From Bin80 sp964503085 (GTDB lineage Bacteria > Bacteroidota > Rhodothermia > Rhodothermales > Bin80): a DNA stretch of 64,000 nucleotides. The stretch is taken from contig CAZCYQ010000011.1 in assembly GCA_964503085.1 (NCBI GenBank), positions 1 through 64,000 of the forward strand. The letters run 5' to 3'. This document shows positions 24,650 to 34,816 of this stretch, piece by piece (position 1 is the first letter of the stretch; each line of letters opens with the position of its first letter). A program made the position numbers and the translations under genes. The notes under the pieces are model-generated. The model worked only from the letters and a program-made list of their open reading frames with translations, had not been told where the DNA came from and ran no database searches.

Positions 24650-25987
24650 ATGCAGCGTATACACGGCATGGGCAAGACGAAGACTAAAACTAGTGCCAAA
24701 TCATCTAATGATCGCAGGATTGCTGTGAAACAATTACTGCGCATTACACATGACGGAGCTTATCGGAGCCTGATTGATCATTCAGCAGGTCCTCGAGTCG
24801 TTGCCCTGGTATCCACTGTAACCCGATGGAGGCGCTATCTGTCGTTTCTGCTTCACCATTTTCTGAGGAAAAACTATCAAAGTCCTCCGCCAGAGCTGGA
24901 GCAGCTTCTTCTCTTGGGAATAGCAGAAATCATCCTCCTGCATGCGCCCCCTTATGCAGTCGTCAACGAAACCGTAAACCTGGCACGGTCCATGCGATTA
25001 CACACCGGGCTTACAAATGGTGTGCTCCGATCTGTGGCGCGTGCGAGGGACAGGCTACCTGAACCCGATACAGGAAATTCAATTCGTGATTTATCGATTC
25101 GCTGGTCACATCCAACCTGGCTCACACGCCGATATGTCCAGCGTTTTGGCAGGGACGAAGCCCTTCGTCTTCTGCAATGCAACAATAAGCCGCCAACTTA
25201 CAGTATTCGTGTGTGCCGAACACGTGCGAATGTACAAGAGCTCTTGGACGAACTGAATTCGAAAGGAGTGGCATTGCACGCCTCACCTTCCCTAGAGGAC
25301 TACTTCACCGTTGACTCCTTGGGTCCACTGATCAGGCAGGGCTATATGGATCGCGGTCAATGCGCGGTGCATGATGAAAGTGCGGGATTGATTGTAAAAC
25401 TGCTCAACCCCAAACCCGGTGAAACCATACTGGATGCATGTGCGGCCCCTGGGGGCAAATCCACGGCCATTGCCTGTCGCATGCGAGGCACGGGAAAATT
25501 GAATGCCTGGGATATTCATGCGAGCCGACTACAAAAGCTGAGAGACTCGGCGCGTGCACAGGGCTTGGAGAACATTCATACTATCGAAACCAGTCTCCTT
25601 GACGGCCCGGATATGCAGGCCGACCGCGTCCTCCTGGATGTGCCATGCAGCGGCACGGGAGTCATGAGTAAGCGGGCTGATCTACGCTGGCGGCGGAGTG
25701 AAGATGATCTGGTGGCGCTGACCGAATTGCAGGACCATCTGTTGGATGCAGCTGCCGACCGTTTGCGCCCAGGTGGGCTCCTCGTCTATAGTACCTGTTC
25801 TATTGAGCCGGAGGAGAATGATTTGCGGGTCAATGCTTTTCTTGAGCGCCGAACAAACTTCACCTTGGAAAACGCGAGGGATTTCGTCTCTCCGGCAATC
25901 GTAAACTCCGCTGGATATATGGTCACGCTGCAACATCAGCACAATATGGACGGGGCGTTTGCGGCTCGTATGCGCAGACAGAATTGA
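24650..25987 (+). CDS. rsmB: 16S rRNA (cytosine-967-C5)-methyltransferase RsmB
   Basis: 445 residues. N-terminal NusB-like RNA-binding domain (~20-160), then the m5C methyltransferase core: DACAAPGGKSTAIA (SAM site), DRVLLDVPCSGTGVMSKRAD (catalytic Cys motif IV PCSGTG) and YSTCSIEPEEND (second Cys, motif VI). It modifies C967 of 16S rRNA. ATG 24668 (MGKTKTK) is an alternative start. It diverges from the epimerase gene across a 68-nt gap. Confidence 0.92.
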   Translation: MQRIHGMGKTKTKTSAKSSNDRRIAVKQLLRITHDGAYRSLIDHSAGPRVVALVSTVTRWRRYLSFLLHHFLRKNYQSPPPELEQLLLLGIAEIILLHAPPYAVVNETVNLARSMRLHTGLTNGVLRSVARARDRLPEPDTGNSIRDLSIRWSHPTWLTRRYVQRFGRDEALRLLQCNNKPPTYSIRVCRTRANVQELLDELNSKGVALHASPSLEDYFTVDSLGPLIRQGYMDRGQCAVHDESAGLIVKLLNPKPGETILDACAAPGGKSTAIACRMRGTGKLNAWDIHASRLQKLRDSARAQGLENIHTIETSLLDGPDMQADRVLLDVPCSGTGVMSKRADLRWRRSEDDLVALTELQDHLLDAAADRLRPGGLLVYSTCSIEPEENDLRVNAFLERRTNFTLENARDFVSPAIVNSAGYMVTLQHQHNMDGAFAARMRRQN

Positions 25988-26325
25988 AGAACTCAATGAG
26001 ACGCTTGCAAAACTACCCGTAGACTCAAAGAGGCAGCGCGATACTCATATACGTCCTGTCAGAAGTTGCCCCCGCAACAGGATACTATGGGAGGTCGCCC
26101 GCTATACGATACCTGATTCTAAAAATTTTCAAACCGGCGAGTATTGAGCCCCCGAGCACTGAACAACACCCTCCCCCACGCTCGAATATTTGGCATGTGC
26201 CCTTCCGTAGCCGTACTCCCTGATAATCAGGGGCACCACTTGTGCCCGTTGTCTATTGGCAACAACAACCTCAAGCATTCTATTCTTACCTCCGCCGACA
26301 ATCACCGCCTAGCATTGAACACGTA
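25988..26325. other. Convergent intergenic region
   Basis: Between the ends of rsmB and the TonB receptor. No gene, hairpin or mobile remnant could be supported. GGGGCA(n)GTGCCCGTTG near 26230 resembles a stretch near 29760 on the other side of the receptor gene, over ~30 bp only. Confidence 0.3.
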
Positions 26326-29190
26326 CTAAAAGTCCGCTGAGAGTCTCAAGTACAATGCCGCGCCGTTGTAATCCCATGGTGTACTGGGGACGTTTGCATT
26401 GCCTTGACTGTCTTGTTCAATTTGATCGGCAGGACGGTCAATCGCAAAGATATTGTTGACCCCGAATGCGGCAGCATAGTTCTCCCTAAACCGATAGCCC
26501 ACCTCTGCATCTACAATCCAGCTTCCAGTGTAGCTCCTCAGGACATCCTGCCCACCTAGTGTACAGGTAAAACTAAACAGAACACACGCTTTCCATCCGC
26601 TGTAATAGTTAAGGCGTAGCATACCATGGTAAGGACCCATAATCTGGCGACCCGTTGCAATAATCCGATGATGTGGATTGACATGCTCCATTTCCACCTT
26701 ACGTCTGGGAGACAAGATGCTGACTTCTGTAGTTTCGGTCAGACGTTCTCCCAGAAACTCGGTGATCGTGGTAGGCTCTGAAAAATCCAGCAGTTCTGGA
26801 CGAGTCCAATTATATGCGATGCTCGCGATAGTCGCCCGGTTATCACCGTATTCTCGGTCAAGGGACAGGAGTATGTCAACCCCGAATTGACGAGTATCAA
26901 AGTCGTTAGAAAAGAATTTCACCTCTTGCAATGTCTCAAATCCGGCGAGTTGTCCAGATCGTCTGAGAATTCCTGTAAGCTCGTCAGAAAGTGGAATACT
27001 ACCACTGAGAGCAATGCGGTCTCGGAGCGTAATGCTGAACATGTCCGCGGTGAGAACCAGATCAGGTGAAAGTCGAAGGATCGTACCAAATGTCAAGTTC
27101 AATGCGGATTCTTCGGTCAGTGGCTTTCCACCAAGTGCTTGCGAAATCGGGTGATAGGAAGGTATCTGCCCAGCATCAATCAGCCCGAAAACGGGGTGGA
27201 AATTTGTCTGGATATTCTGAAGATTCACCTGCCCTGGTGTGGGTGCACGAACTCCTGTACTAACGGAACCCCGTAAACTCATCGCTGGTGTTGCACGCCA
27301 CAATGCCGCTACCTTTCCGGTGATCGTAGTGCCAAAATCCTCATAGAAGTTTTCGTAGCGCCCGGCAATGCCAAGTTGGAAGGACTGAACGATGTCCGCT
27401 TCGAGATCAATGTATGCGGCATAATTTGGGCGCCCCCAACTTCCAGCATACGCGGGAGGAATTCCTTGGTCTCCATTGGAGCCGACAGAAAAAGTGTACG
27501 GGCCCTGTCGTACATAAGGGCCGACTGAGTAGGAATGGAAATCACCAGGCCGGGTTTCAAATATCTCCGTACGCCATTGCGCTCCCCAAGCAATATTCAG
27601 CGGTGAATACAAGCTCTCCCAATCAACTGGAAAGCTCATATCCAGGTTAACGCTGTATTCCTGCTGCACAAAATCACGTTGACGGAAGTCGCTGGGACTC
27701 TCGGGACCCCAGGAAGCATTCACGGTATTGCGAATGAAATAGTCCATGAAGCTTCTGCCCAGACTTGCACTCACATCCCAAGTCAGCCCAGACTGAGTGT
27801 ACCCCCTAACACCGGCCACTGCACTCACATCTGAAATGTCCGCCCCAAACCGGGGAGTGAAGCCCCCCGGATAGTGTTCGTTGAAGAGAAAGCAGGTCCC
27901 ACGGTACTGCTGTACGAAAGATTGAACTGCATCAAAGTTTGAATCCAGTGGGGGAAGAATATCCGAACTGAGGCAATCAATCCCATCATTTGGATCAAGA
28001 TCTGCAACTGCACGAATTGCATCTTCGCCAGATCCGAACCGGAAGACATTGGCACGAGCGATACTTCCTCCCGGCATTCTGAAAAAATAGCTCCCATTGC
28101 CAGAACGTTGACCATACCCTCCGAAGGCATACAGCTGTGTGGACGCGGTGAGATCCAGTTCAGCATTCACAAACGCTGTAATGGCGTGATCAATGTCTGG
28201 ATTCCCCCAGATAATTCCGGGAAGCTTGACCGGATACCCTTTGCTCTCTAGATTTTTTGCAGCCACCTGGTTCACTGAACGACTGGTCGGCTCGATATTG
28301 CGATACTCCAGACTCACATTCACGAAGCCATCGTCGGTAAGCGGAAAGCCTGCATTGGCTGCTATGGCGACATAGCGCCCGTCACCCTGGTGATACTGCC
28401 CAACCTGCGATTGAACAGAAAACCCGTGATTCGCGTCGCGGAGTTGCAGGTTGAAAACTCCCGCAATCGCATCTGCACCGTACTGAGCGGATGCCCCATC
28501 ACGTAATACTTCAAACTGCTTAATCGCAATGCTCGGGATCATATTCATATCCGGTCCTTGGGAGCCAAGGATCAGAGCACTCCCAAATAGAGCAAGAGAA
28601 CCAGTGCGATGACGGCGTTTACCGTTGACAAGGAGAATCGTGTTGTCAGGTGAGAGTCCCCTTAGCGTCGGAGGTCTTACAAAAGTAGTAGACCCATCAA
28701 TCTCGTGCCTCTGGACGTTGTAGGAGGGGATTTGGGAGCGGAGAATATCATCAATATCCGTGCTCGCTGTGCTCCGCAGATCCCGCGGAGAAATAACATC
28801 AATAGGTACGGCTGAATCGGTAACAAGTCTCGGCAGCCGCCGCGTCCCAACAACAACCAAACCCTCAATGTCTTCTATGGACGGAACGAGTGTCACATTC
28901 AGCTCCTCCCCATCCATCGGAGGCGAAAGGCGTTGTGTCACATATCCGACAAACGAGAACACCAGGATGTCATCCTCGGAGCGAAGTTCAATTTCATATG
29001 TGCCATCCGACGAGGTAGTAGTTCCTATGCTAGTCCCTTCAATGACAACCGTGACGAACTCCAATGGATCACCGGTTTCTCCGTCATTAACCGTCCCACG
29101 GACAGTCATCTGAGCCAGCGCAGTGGGAACCATCGAACAGGCTAGACTCAGTACCAAGGTAAATCTTAGAATAGGCATGAGAAACGACAT
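26326..29190 (-). CDS. TonB-dependent receptor with carboxypeptidase-like regulatory domain
   Basis: About 954 residues from ATG 29190 (MSFLMPILRFTLVLSL, cleavable signal ending ALAQ). CarboxypepD-like domain first (VRGTVNDGETGDPLEFVTV), then the plug (VVVGTRRLPRLVTDSAVP; LRGLSPDNTILLVNGKRRH; FEVLRDGASAQYGADAIAG) and a ~22-strand barrel ending in aromatic Phe (YLRLSADF). The plug type is that of iron-complex/vitamin receptors rather than SusC, and no SusD follows, so polysaccharide uptake is less likely. The ATG at 29235 is in frame but gives a poor signal peptide. Substrate unknown. Confidence 0.9.
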   Translation of the reverse strand: MSFLMPILRFTLVLSLACSMVPTALAQMTVRGTVNDGETGDPLEFVTVVIEGTSIGTTTSSDGTYEIELRSEDDILVFSFVGYVTQRLSPPMDGEELNVTLVPSIEDIEGLVVVGTRRLPRLVTDSAVPIDVISPRDLRSTASTDIDDILRSQIPSYNVQRHEIDGSTTFVRPPTLRGLSPDNTILLVNGKRRHRTGSLALFGSALILGSQGPDMNMIPSIAIKQFEVLRDGASAQYGADAIAGVFNLQLRDANHGFSVQSQVGQYHQGDGRYVAIAANAGFPLTDDGFVNVSLEYRNIEPTSRSVNQVAAKNLESKGYPVKLPGIIWGNPDIDHAITAFVNAELDLTASTQLYAFGGYGQRSGNGSYFFRMPGGSIARANVFRFGSGEDAIRAVADLDPNDGIDCLSSDILPPLDSNFDAVQSFVQQYRGTCFLFNEHYPGGFTPRFGADISDVSAVAGVRGYTQSGLTWDVSASLGRSFMDYFIRNTVNASWGPESPSDFRQRDFVQQEYSVNLDMSFPVDWESLYSPLNIAWGAQWRTEIFETRPGDFHSYSVGPYVRQGPYTFSVGSNGDQGIPPAYAGSWGRPNYAAYIDLEADIVQSFQLGIAGRYENFYEDFGTTITGKVAALWRATPAMSLRGSVSTGVRAPTPGQVNLQNIQTNFHPVFGLIDAGQIPSYHPISQALGGKPLTEESALNLTFGTILRLSPDLVLTADMFSITLRDRIALSGSIPLSDELTGILRRSGQLAGFETLQEVKFFSNDFDTRQFGVDILLSLDREYGDNRATIASIAYNWTRPELLDFSEPTTITEFLGERLTETTEVSILSPRRKVEMEHVNPHHRIIATGRQIMGPYHGMLRLNYYSGWKACVLFSFTCTLGGQDVLRSYTGSWIVDAEVGYRFRENYAAAFGVNNIFAIDRPADQIEQDSQGNANVPSTPWDYNGAALYLRLSADF

Positions 29191-29279
29191 TTTATTATAT
29201 AATACAGGATAGTGATTTTTTGCATTAATGTCCAAGTAGCCTGGGAAATGCCAGCCGGCGGCAAAAACGGGGAAAGATA

Positions 29280-29480
29280 ATCTCCAAGATCACCAACCAG
29301 GACTTTGCCGAACATATAAAGAAGGAGCTTCAAGCTGCCCTTGCGGTCCGAACATGTGCACAAGCAATAGAAAATCAGAACACACTGATTAAGATCCTGC
29401 AATCCCGATGTCCACAGGCTGCGGCCAGCTTAATGGAGGGCCTGGTGGAAACATCTGCCCGCCACAAACTGGGGATCGCC
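29280..29480 (+). pseudogene. IS256-type (mutator) transposase fragment
   Basis: An open plus frame without a start reads ISKITNQDFAEHIKKELQAA and then CPQAAASLMEGLVETSARHK followed by LGIAKPLR. That order matches the C-terminal region of IS256-family transposases (PxAAASLxEGxEETLTxxxLGxxxxLR); beyond ~29480 the similarity stops. Judged a dead fragment. Confidence 0.5.
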
Positions 29481-30092
29481 AAGCCGCTGCGAAATCGGCC
29501 TGAACCACGAATATCTCTGAGCGCATCAGCAGCAGGCTGGCCCACACGATGCGCAGAGACACTCGATGGTCGGATTCGAATTAGCGCCAACAACAGGATT
29601 GCCGCAGTAAGCCTTAACATTGAACAACGATCTCTGGCTCAATTCCAGTAACACGGGCAATTGGAAGCGTTAAACCGAGTTCTGAAACAACACGGTCAAA
29701 TCCAAAATCAGCACATTGCCAGAAATCAAGATCTCCCCAACCCCACTATAATTGGGGCATCTCTGTGCCCGTTGGTAAAGTACTCATTTCGGGATCGTAT
29801 CTTCAGTATCACTCATGTCCGCGTAGGCCCTCTTACTGGTTCAGGCGCAGCTCGTGTGGAATAATTGAATTTTGATTTCACCAATCCCTCGACGGTACGA
29901 ACACATTGTATCTGTTGTAGGCTAGGGGAAATTACTCAGTTGCATCTTCCACCAGAGCAGACAATGACTTCTAGCAATGGGTACCATTTTGAACCACCGA
30001 AACGGCCTCCACGTCATGGAAAGCAGGGAATTATCTCACCTGGAGCGCCCCTCACAGGAAGGAGGTCGTCCCTGGCAAAAACCAAAAATAAA

Positions 30093-30539
30093 ATGAAACT
30101 CAATATCTGGACACTATTCATCTTTTTTTCTCTAGTCGCGCCGTCACGACTACTTGCCCAGGAACCACCTGACCGTTTCATGCTGGAAGCTGGATTCGTC
30201 GGAGGAACCGGGGAAGCTTGCCCTGCGCATTACATTCGCGTCACCGGACAGGTCGTTGGTCCGCTGTCACTTTACGGTATGGTGGAGAATTATAGATGTC
30301 AGGACCTAACGGGATCAGCAATCCGAATCGGAGTTTCAGTGTTGACAGCTCGCTCCAATTGGCTTGTGCGACCAGAATTAAGAACAGGTATTGAGTACGA
30401 TGGGGGGACTGTTTCCCAGACTTTCGGGGCGGGTTTGGTTCTTGGGCGACGCTACGGAGCACGTACCACCATCCATCTGGGAAATGTGTTTGATGATCCT
30501 ATTGTCCTCTTTCAAATGGGCGGATACCTTCGTTTTTAA
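30093..30539 (+). CDS. Small outer-membrane beta-barrel-like protein
   Basis: 148 residues from ATG 30093 (MKLNIWTLFIFFSLVAPS), signal peptide ending LLAQ; the frame is open from 29865, but upstream residues lack protein character. The mature part alternates hydrophobic and polar residues and ends in Phe (GYLRF), like an 8-stranded barrel. Family not recognised. An AGGAAGG stretch lies ~35 nt before the start. Confidence 0.55.
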   Translation: MKLNIWTLFIFFSLVAPSRLLAQEPPDRFMLEAGFVGGTGEACPAHYIRVTGQVVGPLSLYGMVENYRCQDLTGSAIRIGVSVLTARSNWLVRPELRTGIEYDGGTVSQTFGAGLVLGRRYGARTTIHLGNVFDDPIVLFQMGGYLRF

Positions 30540-30995
30540 CCACACCATGGCCAATAAATTCTTTCCCCTACCTCAATATGGGGTCTCCTCATCGTGGGAA
30601 TTAATTACATTCTTTCGCGAACATTGAAATAATACTTCTGGCACCCACATTCCGGTGAGTTTAAAAGGTTGCTTATGAACAGGGTGTCATATGCCACATT
30701 CTAAGGGGAAGACCCGATAAATGAGTTTGAAGTCTTTGTAAGATCTGTTATCGCTAAGCGAGGCCCGTGATCGCACGCAATGACAGTGGAAGCATCAAAA
30801 CAAAGATTGTCGCTACCTTGTGCAGAAGATCATGTACGAACCCCAGACACTATAGCCAGTTGTGTCAGGCTACTGGTACCGAACCTAACCGTTTATCCGT
30901 ACTTTCAGGGAGTTGAATGAAGGCAGACAGTGCTTTATCTGGTGGCTGGGTGCAAAAAGGTACTGAACGAGGTTCCCCTAACGGATAATCTACCC
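30540..30995. other. Intergenic region
   Basis: About 455 nt upstream of the giant PmoA/PVC fusion gene. I see no gene, strong hairpin or mobile remnant; it presumably holds that gene's promoter. Confidence 0.3.
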
Positions 30996-33900
30996 ATGAA
31001 AAACTTGATTCCAGTAGTGGTTGTTGTTGCCCTTGCAGGCTGCACATCCAGTGCAACCGAGACTTCTCGCCTGAGAGCCTTAAAGGCGGATAATCAGGTT
31101 ATTGTACTGAACGATGTGCGTGGAGATACCGCGCTGGTGGTGCAGTCTGCGCAGGACTTCAGGCCGTTTTTGCATCCGATCCTGACGCCGGATGGTGAGA
31201 CTTCAGTGACACAATTCAGTCCTGACCATCATCGCCATCAGACCGGCCTGTACTGGGGCTTCACACGGCTGAATGGTCGGGATTACTTCCATCACCCAGA
31301 GGGAGATTATTGGCAAAGAGATACTGTTATGGTAACTAGAGCCGCCGGAGACACGATTGGCTGGGCTACCGTCTATAATCTACTTGATGAGAACGGCAAT
31401 GCTGTTCTCCAGGAAACTCAGAACTGGACTATGTACGAAGCAGACAGTGCGGTTGTACTGGATTTGGTCTGGACAGGCAAGGCCATCAGCGACATTGTTG
31501 TCGGCGAATTTGATTACGGCGGGCTGTTTCTACGGATGCCCTGGGCTCCGGGTATGGAAGGCCGTGCAGTGAATGCTGCACGACAGCGCAATCATTTTGC
31601 TGAGGGCGAGCGGGCCATGTGGATGGATGTCGGTCTTGCGCTGCCGGGGCGCGAAGATATGGCCCATGTAGCCATATTTGATCATCCTGATAATGCGGAT
31701 TTCCCGCAACCCTGGCGTGTAGACGGTCAACTGGGGGTAGGGCCCGTTCGTGCCAGACTTGGCGACTGGACCATTGAAGCCGGTAATACGGAAACCATCC
31801 GGCACCGTTTACTCGTGTACACGGGAGAAATGAGTGACATCACGATGCGGGAAAAATGGGAGGACTATGCAGACCGCTCCGGTGCAATGTATTCCACCGC
31901 GTCCCTATGGGGATTGGCACAGCAGGAAGCACGAGAAGCAGAATTCCTGACCCCCACAGCAGCAGCGGAGATGATGACGCTGAAGGAGGGCTACGAGGTT
32001 AACGCATGGGCCGGTGAACCACTGCTCACGCAGCCCATGGCATTTGCCTGGGATGATCAAGGGCGGTTGTGGGTAGCGGAGAATCGAGACTACGAATCAC
32101 GTCAGACAGGATTCTCCGGGTCTGGAGATAGCCGCATCGTGATCCTGGAAGATACCGATCGCGATGGCACCGCAGATGTTCGAAAAGTTTTTATGGAAGG
32201 GATCGCTTTTCCGAGTGCACTAGCCATAGGATTTGATGGGGTATTTCTTGGTGCCCCGCCCCACCTGCTCTTTATTCCCGATCGCAATGGCGACGACCGT
32301 GCAGATGTCAATGACATTGAGATCCGCCTTACCGGCTGGGGGATTCGGGACAGGCACGAAACGATTAACAGTTTTCATTGGGGGCCAGATGGATGGCTCT
32401 ATGGCCTTGAAGGATTTGCCACGTCATCGGTTATAAGAAAGCCAGGGCCGGAAGCACGGCTCTATGGACATAAAGACGCCTTCCCGGAAGATCTACTGGA
32501 GGCCGACGGTGTGGAGATCAATGGTGGCGTATGGCGCTATCATCCGACAAAGGACAAGTTTGAAACGGTGGCACACGGCTTCAGTAACCCCTGGGGGATT
32601 GATTACGATGCACATGGTGAACTCTTTATTAGCGCCTGTGTGATCCCGCATGTTTTCCATGTAACTCCGGGCGGGATCTACATGCGGCAGGGTGGTACTC
32701 ACTTAAACCCCCATATTTACGAAGATATTGCTCCTATTGTAGACCACCGACACCGTTCGGCGCACGGGGGCGCCCGCATCTATCAATCTGACGCATTTGC
32801 CCCGGAAGAAACGGGGCGTTTGTTCATGGCCAATTTCCATGAGCACGCAGTCCTGAGTGATGTACTGCATCCAAGTCGTAGTGGGTTCGTAGCCAGTCAC
32901 GGAGATGAGTTTATGATGGCACATAATGCTCAATGGGTTGGCTTCAGTATGGAGATAGGCCCAGAGGGAGCGCTATATGTTCTTGACTGGCACGACGCTG
33001 ACATCTGTGGCGGGGATGTTCTGGACAAGGATACGGGGAGAATCTTTCGAATTACACCGTCAGAGTCTCATGCCGTGGAATGGGATGGTCGTTATGGAGA
33101 TTTGCGTCAACTCAGTGACCTTGAACTGGCGGAGCTTCAGGAAAGTCGAAGTGACTGGCATGCCCGGCGTGCCCGTGTAATATTGCAGCACCGGTCAAGC
33201 ACGCGTGCAATGGATGCCTCAGCCTTGACACATCTGAATACACTTTATGAAACTGGTGCCACAACACCACTCAGACTGCGTGCGCTGTGGTCGCTGTACA
33301 TAACAGGCAATTTCTCGCTTGAATCTCTTTCGGGCGCACTGCAGGACGGGAAACCCTACATAAGGGCCTGGGGCGTTCGATTCATCACAGAACAGGACGT
33401 AATAGATTCTGACGTTCTGCTGGCTCTTGAGAGACTTTCCGAGAAGGAGAGCTCTCCCGTCGTACGTAAATACCTCGCAGCTATGCTTCAGCGGATCCCT
33501 AATGAGCAGCGCTGGCCAATCATTGCGGCGTTGATGAGCTACCCGGAGGACGGCGAGGACCCAAACATTCCAACCTTATTATGGACAGGTTTTGAGCCAC
33601 TAGTGGCGGAAGCTCCTGAACGTGCACTTTTGCTAGTTGAAGATGCGGATGACTATCCGAAAATGACGGAGTTTGTGGGGCGGCGACTGGTTGGAGCCGG
33701 ACATATGTCTCCGCTGCTTGCTGCACTACACGCAAGCCGGAATGAGCATCTGCTGCGTGGTATGCTGGCGGGCTTGGAAGGCGCGGGAGATATAGAAGCA
33801 CCCGAAGAGTGGGATCGTACGTACCGGAGATTGCGACGTAGACGTGAAACTCGCGCGCTGGCTACCACAGTTGCCCAGCTATTTGGCGATGCAGAAGCTG

Positions 33901-34781
33901 AACGTGCACTCATGACTGAGGTGATGAATGCTTCATTGTCTTCAGAACGGCGGATTGCGGCGTTGACAACACTTGCACCATCACAACCTGACGCACTAAG
34001 ACAAGCCCTGTTCGAATTAATTAATGACCCAAGTATGCGAACTGCGTCAATCCAGGCAGTCGCAGCTTTCGATGACGAGGAACTGGGGCAACTTCTGCTC
34101 TCAATGTACGTGGATGCAACCCCCTCCGAAAAAGAAGCCATCATTCAAACCATGGCATCGCGTCCAGTCTACGGATGGATGCTGGTTGAGTCACTCCGTG
34201 ATGGTTCAATCCAGCGGAATGATATACCTGTCTGGATCGCCCGGCAAATGCGTCGTGTCGTGGGAAGTGGTTTTGTGGAAATCTGGGGACCGATTGACGA
34301 ACTTCCAGGAGATAAAGCCGCGGCTTACGCCAGATATCACGCCCTTGTAACGTCCGGAATGGCAGCGGATGCCACCAATGGACAGATCGTATTTGCGCAG
34401 GCTTGCGGAGCATGCCACCAAATGAATGGTGTCGGCGGACTTATAGGCCCGGATCTGACAGGATCTAATCGAACAGATGTAGACTACCTGCTCAGCAACC
34501 TCGTTTACCCGGATGAGTTCATCCAGGACGATTACCGGATGGTGCTCGCAACGACCCGCGGCGGACGTACGTATGTAGGTACCCTGGTAGGTGAAAGTGA
34601 CCGCCAGATTACGCTTCGACCCATAGGACAGAATGATGTTGTGCTGAATCGCACCGAAATACAATCACTGGAGGTATCCGAGGAGTCATTAATGCCGGAG
34701 GAATTGCTCTCTGTGCTGTCCGATAAAGAAATTCAAGATCTGTTCGCGTATTTGCGAACCGCCGAGACGTCAATTCAGTAG
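30996..34781 (+). CDS. PmoA-like + PVC-type membrane-bound dehydrogenase + HEAT + cytochrome c fusion lipoprotein
   Basis: About 1261 residues from ATG 30996 (MKNLIPVVVVVALAGC, lipobox LAGC). Order: DUF6807/PmoA-like domain ~30-310 (FSPDHHRHQTGLYWGF, FDYGGLFLRMPW); PVC-type membrane-bound dehydrogenase beta-propeller ~345-730 (YEVNAWAGEPLLTQPMAF, GRLWVAENRDYE, DTDRDGTADV, EINGGVW, HGGARIYQSD, YVLDWHDADICGGD); HEAT-like helices ~740-1110; C-terminal haem domain with CGACH at ~1137-1141 and GPDLTG, ending in a PVC-type regulatory tail (TRGGRTYVGTLVGE). PVC-type proteins are thought to oxidise carbohydrate-derived substrates outside the cytoplasm; here the PmoA-like part is fused to them in one chain, which is unusual. 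The frame is open upstream to 30930. Confidence 0.85.
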   Translation: MKNLIPVVVVVALAGCTSSATETSRLRALKADNQVIVLNDVRGDTALVVQSAQDFRPFLHPILTPDGETSVTQFSPDHHRHQTGLYWGFTRLNGRDYFHHPEGDYWQRDTVMVTRAAGDTIGWATVYNLLDENGNAVLQETQNWTMYEADSAVVLDLVWTGKAISDIVVGEFDYGGLFLRMPWAPGMEGRAVNAARQRNHFAEGERAMWMDVGLALPGREDMAHVAIFDHPDNADFPQPWRVDGQLGVGPVRARLGDWTIEAGNTETIRHRLLVYTGEMSDITMREKWEDYADRSGAMYSTASLWGLAQQEAREAEFLTPTAAAEMMTLKEGYEVNAWAGEPLLTQPMAFAWDDQGRLWVAENRDYESRQTGFSGSGDSRIVILEDTDRDGTADVRKVFMEGIAFPSALAIGFDGVFLGAPPHLLFIPDRNGDDRADVNDIEIRLTGWGIRDRHETINSFHWGPDGWLYGLEGFATSSVIRKPGPEARLYGHKDAFPEDLLEADGVEINGGVWRYHPTKDKFETVAHGFSNPWGIDYDAHGELFISACVIPHVFHVTPGGIYMRQGGTHLNPHIYEDIAPIVDHRHRSAHGGARIYQSDAFAPEETGRLFMANFHEHAVLSDVLHPSRSGFVASHGDEFMMAHNAQWVGFSMEIGPEGALYVLDWHDADICGGDVLDKDTGRIFRITPSESHAVEWDGRYGDLRQLSDLELAELQESRSDWHARRARVILQHRSSTRAMDASALTHLNTLYETGATTPLRLRALWSLYITGNFSLESLSGALQDGKPYIRAWGVRFITEQDVIDSDVLLALERLSEKESSPVVRKYLAAMLQRIPNEQRWPIIAALMSYPEDGEDPNIPTLLWTGFEPLVAEAPERALLLVEDADDYPKMTEFVGRRLVGAGHMSPLLAALHASRNEHLLRGMLAGLEGAGDIEAPEEWDRTYRRLRRRRETRALATTVAQLFGDAEAERALMTEVMNASLSSERRIAALTTLAPSQPDALRQALFELINDPSMRTASIQAVAAFDDEELGQLLLSMYVDATPSEKEAIIQTMASRPVYGWMLVESLRDGSIQRNDIPVWIARQMRRVVGSGFVEIWGPIDELPGDKAAAYARYHALVTSGMAADATNGQIVFAQACGACHQMNGVGGLIGPDLTGSNRTDVDYLLSNLVYPDEFIQDDYRMVLATTRGGRTYVGTLVGESDRQITLRPIGQNDVVLNRTEIQSLEVSEESLMPEELLSVLSDKEIQDLFAYLRTAETSIQ

Positions 34782-34816
34782 GTTTGGGTGTATACACGTT
34801 GAACCTGTAATTCCGA

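Noticed and set aside
26221..29785. Short similar stretches (GGGGCA...GTGCCCGTTG) on either side of the TonB receptor gene
   Set aside because: Only about 30 bp with several mismatches; too weak to call a flanking repeat or attachment site.
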